64,000 nt of DNA from Alentia gelatinosa (lineage: Eukaryota; Annelida; Polychaeta; Phyllodocida; Polynoidae). The translations under genes were made by a program, and so were the position numbers. The notes under the pieces were generated by a model. That model did not search any database, had not been told where the DNA came from, and was given only the letters and a program-made list of their open reading frames with translations. Location: contig OX465580.1 of assembly GCA_950022655.1 (NCBI GenBank), positions 95,994,797 through 96,058,796 of the forward strand. The letters are read 5' to 3'. Position 1 is the first letter of the stretch; each line of letters starts with the position of its first letter. This document shows, piece after piece, positions 41,401 to 48,719 of this stretch.

Positions 41401-44400
41401 ATGTCGAGTAGAACTGCATCCTCCCTTTGGGGCCCAAGTGTTCCTTTTTATCGGAACCGGGGATCTACTATACAGGTGTATAATAATTCCTGCAGTAGTT
41501 ACCTTGCTAAAATGGATGGAATAGAATAAACAACTACTCATTAATCATCGTATACCTTGGCATTCGCGCTAGGTATAATCGACCATTTGTATGTCTGCTT
41601 CAATTTGTAAGTAAAAACAACTCAAATTGAGGCTTGCGCCACATGTTACCTTGCAGTATGGCAGATGGCCTAGTGTGGCACTCCCCCTCCTGATTTTTAC
41701 TACCCCATTAAATATAAGAAAACATTGACCCTAGATATTTTAAGAGAAAATACCCTAGGATATAGAGGATTAGTACTCAAAGATAGCTTCGTGTAGGTGT
41801 TCCTTTATAGACTCATTTCCCACGTGAGTATCTCCTGAAAGGTTTGTTTGTTTGGTTGGATTTAAGGAAAACACCCACATTGTGTACAGCATAACCGGAT
41901 CAATTGTCAAAAGGTACAAAGATGAGAAGAAAATACTTGAAAGGTAGCAACAAACTAGAAAGGTTGCTTGAGACTACTCCAAAGAAAGATATAAGATGTC
42001 GCTTTTCGGAAGAGACAAGTTTATGAAATTATGAAAAACATTGAAAACGATTGATTACAAGAGTGAAAAGCTTAAATTGTTAATGGTCCTTATATAGCCT
42101 CTCGGACCCTTGGGATGCTTAACCACAAAGAAGCAATTCCCTTTCCTTGTTAATTTCTGGCGATTTAGTGAAAAGCGAAAATGGCTTCCCAGTTTTGAGC
42201 TTTTGACCATTTAGTTTACTACAAGGTGGTTAGATTACAAATATACAAGTGCACAAGCCTCATAGTAGTACAGGACATTACCTCAAAGTAGCGGGATTAT
42301 TCAGTATGCCACCGTCAGTGGGAATTATTAATTGGGACTCCACCAAATTCAGCGTTGCGACAAAAAGACAGAAGGTAGTAGGTAGATGTACTAGATGGAA
42401 TAGAAATGCATGTTCTAGATGGAACCTTCAACTTTCAAAATCATTACTTACGGCGATAAACATGATGTCGACCTTAATATCATTTCTTACATTACAATAA
42501 TTATTTTCAGTATGCACCGTGTTGTCCCCAAGGTATTTGATGGTATTTCGGAATTTCAATGGTTTTAACGTCCATCTAGAACATTTTTTCTCCGCATTTA
42601 CACTATCAAAAGTACTGCCATGGGGCTCAGAGAAAAATCCCAACAAAATAACACATTGAAAAATTATATTTCCGCGGAATATGGGTCGGATTTTTGAAAC
42701 CTGCTAAATTACATCTCAGAGTCAGACACCCAAAAAATTATTTTAGAAAAGTAATTCTTTTTATATTTTATATTAGTCACTGTCAAAGTACCTTCCAGAA
42801 AAACTAAATTCCAACAAAATCTGACGAATGGTTTATATTTGAAATCCTTTTGAAATTGTGTACAATACTGCACGTTGTCCACCCCCCTCAAATATTTGAA
42901 ATTTCAAGAAATGTTATAAAAGCTTATAATTTGAGAAAAACTAATATTATATGGTGAAATATGTTATATTTGACCCTTTATCACATATTAGATTTAAAAC
43001 AAAAGCTCTGAGCCCTATTTGGGTGTTCGGCCACACAGGGGTGTCGGACAACACGAGGGGTGTTGTACAACACAATTTTACAACTACTCAGAACAATGAA
43101 TAAAATAATATCAGTAACCATAATCCTTTATATTCTCAATGAAATGAAAGAAATCTACGTTTTTCAAAGTGAACCACTCAATTTCTGATAACAACAACCC
43201 CTAAACTATGACTTATATCCGAGCATGTTGTCCTACAACACATTTTCAGTTTTTGAATCACAAAAAGTGTACTTTTTTATTTAGAAAAAATAACTTGGGT
43301 ATTTATAAGTGGTAGGGACACTTAAAAAATAAAGGGATATTTGTTATTCTGTTATGATTATTATTTCTTCTAGACATCTTTTAACACCCCAATTTTTTTT
43401 AAAAATATCATCATGGAATCAGAATGTTTTATAATCTGGTTATAAAATCTAATCTGGTTGTGTTGAAACTTTCAGGTATCACAATCAGGAATTTGGTCAA
43501 CATTTTACAATAAAGGAAAATGAATTTCTCACTATATATTTCATTTGTATTGCCCTCTGAAAATCAGGGTGTCTGACAGCATGTTCTATGGGTCTTTATG
43601 TTGGAAATTTGAAGGTCCAGGATAATTTTGACCATTTTGATATTTTTTCAATCTTTTACCAATTTTCAAAATTATATTGTCTACACTTCTCACGACATAT
43701 GCTTTAAACATGTTAATAAAAAAACAATTGGCTCAACATTGTGTCTCCGAGATTTTGAAAAAATGAAAATCACTACAAAATCAGATTTTGTTGATTTTCG
43801 GAAGGAAATATTCCTCGGAGCTACACAAATCCCTTTGTTGGAAAGAAAGACTATCAAAAGGTGCACCAAAATTTCACTTTCACATTTATGAGATACGTTT
43901 ATACAACTTCAGCCTTGAATAAGCCCATTTTGGTAATTTAGGAGGTTTTAAAAATTCCTACCCATATTCTCATGCTTGTGCATGAATAAAGTCTAATCAA
44001 CTTGGGTTAAAAAGTGAAAAGTTTGATAGAAGGAAAAGATTAGAGGTGTGTCAGCAGCCCTTGAAGAAAATCCCTAAAATTATTTTCAGCGACTACGCTC
44101 CCCACTCAAGCCCCCTATTAAGTAAGACAGTGTATAGCCTCAAGTTCATGGAAGTAATAATGCACACATTGGGGTTCTAGAAATAATATAGGATTGATAG
44201 ACACAGCTTATATGAAGACATCCCTAAGATAATATGTTAAAAACATTAAATGGTTTGGAGGCAATACAGGCATATTTGCAAAGTTGAATATGAGGAACTA
44301 CTGAAATCATAGGGGTATCAACTTTTGCTATAACTGAGACTAGATTTATTTTTATCATTATACGATTCTAGATAAACAGATAGTCAGTATCTCTGAACAA

Positions 44401-45644
44401 TGTACCAGTAAAGGGTGGAAAGTCAAAGGGATGATAATTTCCCCTCATACCCGATCTTAGTACGTAGGTTGAGTTTGGCCTATCTAGCTGTGAACAAAAT
44501 ACAACAAACCACAAGAATTTATTTCGGCCGCTCAATCACCTAGCCAGCACTTAAACATTTTTTATTGAGTAAATTTAAGTGGATACCGTTTGTCTAGCAA
44601 TATGGATAAGCCAATTAAACAGCTATTTAAGCATAGGCAAACTGTTGGAGGCAAGAGTGGTACAGCAGTGTACCATTTTGTTATAATGTAAGGCACTAGT
44701 CAGTTGATAAGGAAACAGATCTCAAATTTTAACGGTTCCGGAGGAGTGAAGGAAAGACCAATACACGTGTAATTCAGTTTTAAGTAATGAAGGAAATAAG
44801 AAATGAGAGGGTGCGCTGTGGATCATGGACAGGTCAAACCAGCAGTCTAGCTGACGTTGTACACTAAAGAAGTTAAGTTGGGAGTGGAGTGCAGGATAAG
44901 CTCCATGCAGAATTCTAATAAGGTCAATTGAGACACTCGCGAGGGGGTGATGAACACTGATCCCGTGGACAAAACTACTTTACCAACACAAAATTAATCA
45001 AGTCACCAAAATAATGGAATTAGTGTTACCCAAAGATTTCACGACTTGATTCCTGTCTTTGGGTAAAAGATCGTAACCACCATAAACCTACCACTTCTAT
45101 GGTTTAGTGTTAAGGATAGACCCAGATGGTGTGTGAACGGGAAAGAATGAACATATATAGTCATTGGTTAAAACTAGCTTGGGTTTTTAAGACTCAGCCA
45201 TGCAGAAAGACGAGGTGGTTCTAAAGTGTACACTGTGTAGTGAGAGCCAAACATAATAAGGCCCTGGTGACAAACAACAAATGTACATGGTTCAAGAGTC
45301 ATCCCTCAGATATTTATTTTATAACATCAATTTCTCGTATGGGCGATTTATGGATTTTAACATGTACCTGACTTATATGTTGATTTTATAGTCCTTTATG
45401 ACATTTCACAAGCACTCTATCCTTCGGACATAATGATGCATTTCATTTGGTCAAAAGGAATTTACTATTCCATATTTTCAGTATGGACGGTCAGTATTTT
45501 TAGTTCAAGCAAGTACTTTGACTAATTTGGCTGACTCAGAATTATTTCTGAGAGGAAGATTGTTCCTGACAAAACCAGTAATCGGTAATGGAATGGCCAG
45601 AATACCTGCCGTGGCAGAGGCCGTAAGTGTACCTTTTTGTGCAA

Positions 45645-45732
<88 letters not shown>

Positions 45733-48134
45733 TACATGTATATGTATTAAGAAAGGATTCATGGGCTTTAATTCACTGGGCCTGGGAAACTTTTTGAGGT
45801 CAGAGAACGCAAAACCCTCCTAGTGGGAATTTAGGGGAATTTCATTAGTTTATATTGTTAAGTTACATATATATCATTTAGTTTTCTCTTGCATGGGTAA
45901 TTTTGAACTGACTATTACCCGGGTAAAACTATTTCAAGAGGGAAATGCAAAGGATTTCAGTTATGAAATATTTACTGATCTTTCCCAGCCTAGCCTCAGT
46001 GAAACTAAGCCACCATTGGCTGTTGAAATGTGCCGATTTGGGGGAAAGCCACGGGTCACTTATATAGAGATATGTACACACATCCCATGTCGTTTTGACT
46101 AGGCCAGTCACTTTCCCTATCAGCTTAGAGTTTTGTGACCTTTTCCTTCGACTGTTTCAGCTTCAGCACTTGAACCTGCACTAGTTATTCAAACTGTCAT
46201 CTAGATTGCGATTTTTAGTTAGAATTTTTGCTAGTTAGGGGGGTAATATAGGGGATGGGTTTAGAGGCTAAATACATCAGAGGTACAGCTCCTGGAAGGA
46301 TATCTGGGGCGGTCATTTTCCCTGTAAGCACACTGCGCAAGTATCTCGAGTTTCCCTAGCTCCGTCTGTTCATATGACCACTATTGGTTGGCATTCCCAC
46401 CATCAAACCTCACACCCCGGTTACAATTGAAATGATTAAACGTTTTACCTACAGGACAGGGATGCCAGGTAGGGTCATGAAAAAGATATAGGAATATTTG
46501 CCATGGAATGGGGCTAATGTGTGTCGGGGGTAGTTTTAATCACCGTGTAAATGATGCAAAACCTTTTCCTTTCTTTCTTTAACACAAAAAAAAAAGATTT
46601 CATAAACTGAGAACACAACAGGATTTCTTTGGAAAAGAGGAAAACTGCCACCTCTTTATGGGAAACATGTCGGTAAATAATGTCTTAATTATTTTGTTAC
46701 TTAAGGATCCTGCCCATCGCCGAGTTAGTGGGAATATTTTCCTTCTCATTTTTATGGGAAACGTGTAGTTCTTAATATTTCTGCAGACCAAGAGTGTAAG
46801 CTCAGCAAGCGATGCATCAATTGGTGTCTGATCTGATAGCTTTATTCAAAGATACCCTTTATATTCCCTATACCAGTTAGGGATTTCATGGTATTTAGAA
46901 CCGTTTGGTCACCACTCAACAATGTACGTGACAACACCGAAAAAATACTGGCTGCGACCACCGCCCCCAACCAAAGAGGGTATTCTGGGCTGTATTTCTT
47001 CTGTATTTCGTCTCGTTAATTATATCGAATTTTTAAAAATTAGCATTGCTTTTAGTCTGATAGGTCTTTGGAGGCGATGAAAAGTGCCTCCAAGCATTTT
47101 CCGATGAAGCTTGGGGGGAAATGTCTTTAAAGAAATTTGCATTGAAAAAAAAGAGTCTTGATGTTCAATAAGTTTTATTTTAAAATGTTAGTAGATTTAT
47201 TATGTGTAAAATTGTTGGTCATATAGCATAGCGTTACCAGGTAACAAGACCGGAAAATGTACATGGTCCCTAAACAGTGGACACGTTTTAACTGTACAAA
47301 GTTATGTGAAATCCACAGTTATTGGGGAAAAAATTATCTGGACAGGTGCATAATATACCAAACAAGTGTTAAAACCGAATATTCCAGTGCAGATTCAGTG
47401 CATGTGCAAAAGTTCTAAGCAATCTAACCCCGCCTATGCTCAATTTTGTTATCCTTTAAAGTTTTGTTAGGGCTAAAACGTTTGATATTTGGTCAATTTA
47501 ACGTATAATTTGTCCAATTAGATTTTTGATTATTAAACGTCATATATCCAGGATTTAATTTTGGTCAATTCAAGGTTAATTGATTTACGCAATTGTGACC
47601 AAGCAAAAATTTGTTAAGATCAATTCCTAAAGAATTGATTGTTGTCGAATGAACTATGTGCCCTTCGAAGTTTGGTGGCAATGGCAGCGTAAAAAACAGA
47701 AAGCCTTCAGATTCCACCTAGTCAAATCTTAATATTTTAGGTTACAGCTTTTGCAACTCGAATATAATTTGAAATGAAATAAATGTCGGTTTTCTGTTGA
47801 AATACATTTTCTACCGAAAGAACAACTCAATTTTTCCCACGGTGGAAGGGGGTTGGGGGGAGTCATCAGATTGGGGATAGGGTTATTGAGTTTTAGAAGG
47901 TGGAAATAAAAATCGACTTACCTGCATGTTCGATGGACTACTGAAATACTTGTCGACTGCAGTCATACTTAACTTACATAATCTTGTCATTCTTACGCAG
48001 ACTTATAAACACAAAATTCAAAAGACTAATATTCTGGATATTTGTTTTACTTTTAGGAAGAGTATGAGGATTCGGCCGGGAACGTTGTTTCAAAGAAGAC
48101 ATTTGAGGACTTAAAGAGACAGGGTCTTTTATAG
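2304..48134 (+). CDS. SF3A3: Splicing factor 3A subunit 3 (SF3a60/SAP61/Prp9), 5'-partial, 11 exons
   Basis: This gene encodes the 60-kDa subunit of SF3a, which joins SF3a66, SF3a120 and SF3b to form the 17S U2 snRNP and helps commit the branch site in the nucleus. The exons join in frame at 2304-2409, 3007-3079, 3673-3764, 4794-4876, 5705-5843, 6655-6902, 11362-11596, 12302-12412, 13762-13852, 32803-32858 and 48057-48134, each with AG/GT borders. They give 436 residues that match vertebrate SF3A3 almost without gaps, from [19 protein letters not shown] to the terminal DLKRQGLL. Recognisable parts are a SAP-like helical region (AHLDLSAF...RLFSTKG), an acidic [13 protein letters not shown] stretch, and a matrin-type C2H2 zinc finger (CEICGN...HFAEWRH). 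By comparison with the human protein about 66 N-terminal residues are missing. I found no exon for them at 1-2303, so they lie upstream of the window. Two terminal introns of 19 and 15 kb are the oddity. The identification is secure. Confidence 0.97.
2784..2940. mobile_element. Short TIR element (MITE) with GGGGCCATCCATAAAGTA ends
   Basis: A 157-bp element is bounded by inverted ends, GGGGCCATCCATAAAGTATG on the left and the complement of CGTACTTTATGGATAGCCCC on the right, with ATA on both outer flanks (probable target duplication). The interior has no gene. It lies in an SF3A3 intron. Confidence 0.7.
3007..3079 (+). CDS. SF3A3: SF3A3 exon: PMSVEFEEL segment
   Basis: The exon reads [20 protein letters not shown] and ends in phase 1 at CAAA|GTAAGT. 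The MSVEFEEL core is shared with vertebrate SF3A3. Confidence 0.93.
3673..3764 (+). CDS. SF3A3: SF3A3 exon: [17 protein letters not shown] segment
   Basis: The acceptor is TTCCACAG and the donor GAG|GTGAGA. The split Asn codon is followed by [20 protein letters not shown] and [10 protein letters not shown], one of the best conserved blocks of the family. Confidence 0.95.
4577..4695. mobile_element. Foldback element with imperfect ~33-bp arms
   Basis: The arms begin TTAATCTTGGCCACCACATT on the left and end with the complement of AATACGGTGGCCAAGATTAA on the right. Their centre is near 4640, so the stretch can form a long hairpin. It has no coding content. Confidence 0.6.
4794..4876 (+). CDS. 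SF3A3: SF3A3 exon: [13 protein letters not shown] segment
   Basis: The exon reads [27 protein letters not shown] and ends in phase 2 (GA|GTGAGT). The split codon is Glu where human SF3A3 has Arg. Confidence 0.95.
5270..5452. mobile_element. MITE, CAGTAGAACCCCGC family, copy 1 (pogo/Tigger-like ends)
   Basis: The element starts CAGTAGAACCCCGCC and ends GCGGGGTTCTACTG, flanked by TA on both sides, as for Tc1/mariner-type insertion. Its interior carries about 3.6 tandem copies of a 17-bp unit CCCCGTGTAAGCGGACA (5353-5414), related to the element's own sub-terminal sequence. A second copy is at 60142-60293. Confidence 0.75.
5353..5414 (+). repeat. 17-bp tandem repeat inside the MITE
   Basis: CCCCGTGTAAGCGGACA is repeated head to tail about 3.6 times. 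The unit resembles the AACGGACACC sub-terminal sequence of the same element, so it looks like internal expansion. Direct abutment with no spacers rules out a CRISPR array. Confidence 0.8.
5705..5843 (+). CDS. SF3A3: SF3A3 exon: [12 protein letters not shown] to FPGWP
   Basis: The exon begins after TTCCAG and encodes [18 protein letters not shown]... [10 protein letters not shown], ending in phase 0 before GTGAGT. It is the helical segment that precedes the SAP-like region. Confidence 0.95.
6008..6136. mobile_element. Palindromic foldback element, copy of the ATATCC family
   Basis: The sequence has arms with CAAGCGGCCGTA on the left and CTTTTATCTGAAACCAGT on the right, and a core with ATATCCAAGC...CGAGGATATTA. 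The closest relative is at 36713-36838. It is non-coding. Confidence 0.55.
6655..6902 (+). CDS. SF3A3: SF3A3 exon: SAP-like domain
   Basis: This is the longest exon. It begins [19 protein letters not shown] and carries the SAP-like fold ([20 protein letters not shown]), the [13 protein letters not shown] motif and a basic tail. It ends in phase 2 before GTGAGT. The base composition is clearly richer in G+C than the flanking introns. Confidence 0.96.
7414..7528. mobile_element. Foldback element with ~40-bp arms
   Basis: The left arm starts AGAAAACGACCTAACTGTGG and the right arm ends CACAGTCAAGTCGTTTTCT, its near complement. The arms enclose about 35 bases. The element lies in the 4.5-kb SF3A3 intron. 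Confidence 0.65.
7749..8072. mobile_element. Possible MITE with perfect 16-bp inverted ends
   Basis: GGTATATAACGTGGGG at 7749-7764 is matched by CCCCACGTTATATACC at 8057-8072. The 324-bp interval between the outer ends has no gene. No clear target duplication is visible, so this is less certain than the other TIR elements. Confidence 0.5.
8796..8880. mobile_element. Palindromic foldback element, copy of the ATATCC family
   Basis: The core ATATCCTCGTATTCGCTTGG ATATTACGGCGCGTCAAC matches the core at 36740-36800. A GTTGAC/GTCAAC pair flanks the palindrome on both sides. Confidence 0.5.
9395..9900 (-). mobile_element. LINE fragment: reverse-transcriptase tail and 3'UTR
   Basis: On the minus strand, about 9890-9745 reads [31 protein letters not shown]. 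This is the LW-x-x-LP-x-E-I...FK tail of a non-LTR reverse transcriptase, followed by an AT-rich 3'UTR down to about 9395. A stop codon interrupts the upstream frame. It is 5'-truncated and dead. Confidence 0.55.
10133..10544 (+). repeat. Three poly-G tracts spaced about 200 bp
   Basis: Runs of 15, 14 and 12 G lie at 10133-10147, 10336-10349 and 10533-10544. Each could form a G-quadruplex on the non-template strand of the SF3A3 transcript. The flanks do not show a clear 200-bp tandem unit. Confidence 0.85.
10921..10973 (+). repeat. CCCT/CCTC microsatellite
   Basis: An imperfect CCTC-type repeat with CGCT interruptions becomes pure (CCCT)n near its right end and stops at a GGGGGG run. Confidence 0.85.
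11362..11596 (+). CDS. SF3A3: SF3A3 exon: acidic linker and [12 protein letters not shown]
   Basis: After a 4.5-kb intron the exon encodes the helix [20 protein letters not shown], the block [15 protein letters not shown], an acidic run with Ser ([11 protein letters not shown]), and [12 protein letters not shown] up to the donor GTCAGT. Confidence 0.95.
12302..12412 (+). CDS. SF3A3: SF3A3 exon: matrin-type zinc finger, first part
   Basis: The exon encodes [20 protein letters not shown] then [17 protein letters not shown]. Zinc-ligand Cys codons are at 12353-12355 and 12362-12364, and the first ligand His is at 12404-12406. The second His is in the next exon, so an intron splits the finger, as in vertebrates. 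Confidence 0.96.
13762..13852 (+). CDS. SF3A3: SF3A3 exon: end of zinc finger and [10 protein letters not shown] motif
   Basis: The exon encodes [20 protein letters not shown] and [10 protein letters not shown]. The His of EWRH (13771-13773) completes the C-x2-C-x13-H-x5-H zinc finger. It ends in phase 1 before GTAAGT, at the start of a 19-kb intron. Confidence 0.96.
14145..14625 (+). repeat. Degenerate GGTNGGTAGGCAGGTT minisatellite, copy 1
   Basis: A stretch of about 480 bp consists of degenerate units of GGTGGGTAGGCAGGTTGGT type, about 20 bp each and strongly G/T/A-biased. The long minus-strand frame over it (PTNLPT...PAHSPTC repeats) is a product of the repeat and not a gene. A related array is at 38150-38720. 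Confidence 0.8.
14980..15810 (-). mobile_element. LINE fragment with reverse-transcriptase palm and thumb
   Basis: On the minus strand, broken frames give [25 protein letters not shown] (motif C with YADN where YADD is usual), [17 protein letters not shown] (motif E region) and [20 protein letters not shown] ... [14 protein letters not shown] (thumb). Frameshifts and stops show a dead copy. Its 5' part and its 3' tail cannot be delimited. Confidence 0.65.
16030..16130 (-). mobile_element. Penelope-like tail (CCCGAAACGTCGGAAG motif)
   Basis: The minus strand carries AAGGGATGTAAGTCCCGAAA CGTCGGAAG, the GATG...CCGAAACGTCGG-type motif found at the ends of Penelope-like and related retroelements. 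No reverse transcriptase or GIY-YIG domain is visible here, so the class is only suggested. Confidence 0.4.
16295..17100 (-). mobile_element. LINE fragment: RNase H and CCHC tail
   Basis: On the minus strand an RNase H remnant ([27 protein letters not shown]) is followed by [42 protein letters not shown], the terminal Cys/His motif common in I- and Jockey-like LINEs. Upstream, [11 protein letters not shown] and [13 protein letters not shown] lie in a different frame, so the copy is broken. Its 3' end is near the GTTTGTTT run at 16295. Confidence 0.75.
17570..18065 (+). mobile_element. LINE fragment: CCHC tail and 3' end
   Basis: The plus strand reads [55 protein letters not shown], with the terminal Cys/His motif, to a stop near 17938. 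A 3'UTR with CGTTAAACCACAAACAAACA follows. The same family recurs at 34430-35000, 41826-42130 and 63670-64000. Confidence 0.75.
25003..25301 (-). CDS. Possible first coding exon of an unidentified gene nested antisense in SF3A3
   Basis: The minus strand has an open frame from ATG 25301-25299 (G at -3, G at +4) for 99 codons. It runs [16 protein letters not shown]... to [15 protein letters not shown], then hits a perfect splice donor, GGCAA|GTAAGTAT, exactly where the frame would otherwise stop. The predicted segment is basic and of ordinary composition, with no repeat origin that I recognise. I could not find its next exon, and I do not recognise the protein. The opposite strand is also open over the same stretch, so chance is a real alternative. 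Confidence 0.3.
26375..26600 (+). repeat. CCA/TCA/CTC trinucleotide repeat block
   Basis: An imperfect repeat of CCTCCACCATCACCACCTCC type, about 225 bp long. It has an open frame on the minus strand ([10 protein letters not shown]...) that is compositional and not a gene. Confidence 0.85.
26788..26912 (+). repeat. CTG/CAG-type triplet repeat
   Basis: GCTGCTGCTG-rich sequence interrupted by ATC and GTT triplets. It would give poly-Ala or poly-Gln in the reverse frame, but it lies inside an intron with no exon signals. Confidence 0.85.
27300..27610. other. GC-rich, CpG-rich island in an SF3A3 intron
   Basis: About 300 bp contrast with AT-rich flanks: high G+C, many CpGs, overlapping open frames on both strands. 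It could be a promoter, for example for the possible antisense exon at 25003-25301. No exon can be supported. Confidence 0.4.
28700..28713 (+). repeat. Poly-C tract
   Basis: A run of 14 C. An 85-codon frame ([20 protein letters not shown]...) crosses it and continues to 28917; I do not recognise it. Confidence 0.8.
29682..29791 (+). mobile_element. Penelope-like tail, copy sharing GAGTTAGTGGGAATATTTTC
   Basis: CCTGATGAAGGGCCTCATAA GCCCGAAACATGTCGGTCAA is a classic end motif of Penelope-like elements. Its downstream CGAGTTAGTGGGAATATTTT C is found again at 46721-46741, so the two are copies of one family. Confidence 0.5.
30080..30393 (+). mobile_element. LINE fragment: reverse-transcriptase C-terminal tail
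   Basis: The frame ends [42 protein letters not shown], the usual [10 protein letters not shown]...FLKNNFK tail of non-LTR reverse transcriptases. The upstream RT core is missing. Confidence 0.6.
32803..32858 (+). CDS. SF3A3: SF3A3 micro-exon [19 protein letters not shown]
   Basis: This 56-bp exon lies between two giant introns. The acceptor is TCTTGCAG and the donor GAG|GTAAGT. The split Leu codon followed by [18 protein letters not shown] corresponds to the human LWAKLKLQKASERWQPDTE block, with the phase conserved on both sides. Confidence 0.92.
34430..35000 (+). mobile_element. LINE fragment: decayed RNase H and tail
   Basis: Broken frames give [27 protein letters not shown], then [27 protein letters not shown], then [15 protein letters not shown]. 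These are RNase H landmarks and the start of the Cys/His tail, in three frames. It is dead and belongs to the same broad family as 17570-18065. Confidence 0.65.
35141..36273. mobile_element. Non-autonomous TIR element with ~49-bp inverted ends and seven internal 16-bp motifs
   Basis: The left end starts CATATGGTCAATTCTCCCAG and continues ATCGTGATCGATGGCCCACG TACGGTGACC. The right end is its reverse complement with one G missing. The motif GTCACCGTACRTGGGC or its complement occurs at 35174-35189, 35540-35555, 35725-35740, 35899-35914, 35917-35932, 36066-36081 and 36226-36241. The rest is AT-rich and has no gene longer than about 66 codons. TA or AT on both outer flanks suggests a small target duplication. 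No transposase was found, so the family is not identified. Confidence 0.8.
36713..36838. mobile_element. Palindromic foldback element with ~60-bp arms (ATATCC family)
   Basis: The left arm begins ACTGGTTTCGGATAAAAGCT and the right arm ends CTTGTATCTGAAACCAGT. The centre is GTATCCTCGCATGCGCTCGG ATATTA. This is the clearest copy of the family at 6008-6136 and 8796-8880. It is non-coding. Confidence 0.7.
37201..37412 (+). repeat. ~45-bp minisatellite, about five degenerate copies
   Basis: Each unit has the form TTGATACTTWAAGC...GCACTA-TATGGCGTCAAACTGAGTAA with substitutions. The clearest copies start near 37237, 37280, 37325 and 37370. Confidence 0.65.
38150..38720 (+). repeat. Degenerate GGTNGGTAGGCAGGTT minisatellite, copy 2
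   Basis: Units of GGTTGGTAGGTAGGTTGRT type cover about 570 bp. The consensus is that of the 14145-14625 array, which lies in the other giant intron of the same gene. Confidence 0.8.
40473..40758. mobile_element. piggyBac-like MITE with TTAA target duplication
   Basis: A 286-bp element starts CCCTTTTAGGATG and ends CATCATTT-side ATGCCTCAAAGGG, inverted copies of each other. TTAA lies immediately outside both ends (40469-40472 and 40759-40762). TTAA target sites and CCC...GGG ends are the signature of piggyBac transposition. No transposase is present. Confidence 0.75.
41826..42130 (+). mobile_element. LINE fragment: decayed tail and 3' end
   Basis: The stretch aligns in order with 17870-18060: ACTCCAAAGAAAGATAT, then the ACATTGAAAA...GATTGA segment, then GGTCCTTATATAGCC and GCTTAACCACAAA. 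It is a further, more decayed copy of the same LINE 3' end. Confidence 0.55.
42490..43590. repeat. AT-rich unknown repeat with GTTGTCC/ACAACAC words
   Basis: Words of GTGTTGTCC or its complement recur near 42512, 42872, 43044, 43061 and 43226. An inverted pair, TCAGACACCC near 42720 and GGGTGTCTGA near 43568, encloses most of them. The overall look resembles the 35141-36273 element, but I could not define its ends. Confidence 0.35.
45654..45727. repeat. TA dinucleotide microsatellite, about 37 units
   Basis: An uninterrupted (TA)n tract follows a poly-A run. The open frames over it (YIYIYI) are artefacts. Confidence 0.95.
46640..46741 (+). mobile_element. Penelope-like tail, second copy
   Basis: GGGAAACATGTCGGTAAATA A...CCGAGTTAGTGGGAATATTT matches the 29682-29791 copy in order and spacing. 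It has no coding part. Confidence 0.45.
48057..48134 (+). CDS. SF3A3: SF3A3 terminal coding exon
   Basis: After TTTTAG the exon encodes [25 protein letters not shown] and stops at TAG 48132-48134. The residues are almost the same as the conserved C-terminus of the family. Confidence 0.95.
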   Translation, partial: EEYEDSAGNVVSKKTFEDLKRQGLL

Positions 48135-48299
48135 GAACGGAAGCATCTCAGATGTGATCATATGTAAATCGTGGAAAGAAATTCTTGTCCAATGGCATAC
48201 AGATCTAACTATCAAATCTCTAATGTTTTAATAGATAAATGCAGTACAAGGTATTATAAATGTTCAATTCTAAAACGTATGTATGGTCAAACAGGCAGC

Positions 48300-48305
48300 A
48301 ATAAA
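48300..48305 (+). terminator. SF3A3: SF3A3 polyadenylation signal AATAAA
   Basis: A canonical AATAAA lies 166 bases after the stop codon. A GT/T-rich tract (about 48328-48350) follows it, as expected for a cleavage-stimulating element. Confidence 0.7.
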
Positions 48306-48719
48306 CCGAAATGAAATGAAATTATTTTGTCTGTTATTTTTTATCTACATCATTATCGTTGACGAGAGAAATCATGACCTGAGAAAGAATTAATGCATCA
48401 CGTGAAATTTCAATCCTATCAAAAACAAACTGTGGCTCCTTATTAAGAAAACTGACAGAGCAGAAACACTAGAAAATCTATTAAAATTGCATGAAAGGCG
48501 ACTACAAAAAGGCGCAAATCATAGTGGAAGGTTTAACCCTTAGAAATATGGGGAAATGTCCTTAAGATCGATATGCTTTAAAGATAATTAAATAACAGAG
48601 CCACCATAAGCTATGCCGTAAACTTTTTTCACACGATTAAATATTAAGTCCAAATTTGGATCGTTTAAAAATTATTGATCATTTATTACCACAATCAAAC
48701 ATGGAGGGAAAACAGCCAG

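Larger units (their letters stand above)
32859..48056. other. SF3A3 giant intron 2 (about 15 kb)
   Basis: It holds the LINE remnant at 34430, the TIR element at 35141-36273, the foldback at 36713, minisatellites at 37201 and 38150, the piggyBac MITE at 40473, a LINE end at 41826, a possible unknown repeat at 42490-43590, and the TA repeat. The stretches 43.6-45.5 and 46.8-48.0 kb show nothing I can name. Confidence 0.55.

Noticed and set aside
45505..45823. Frames with YIYIYI repeats
   Set aside because: These are artefacts of the TA microsatellite.
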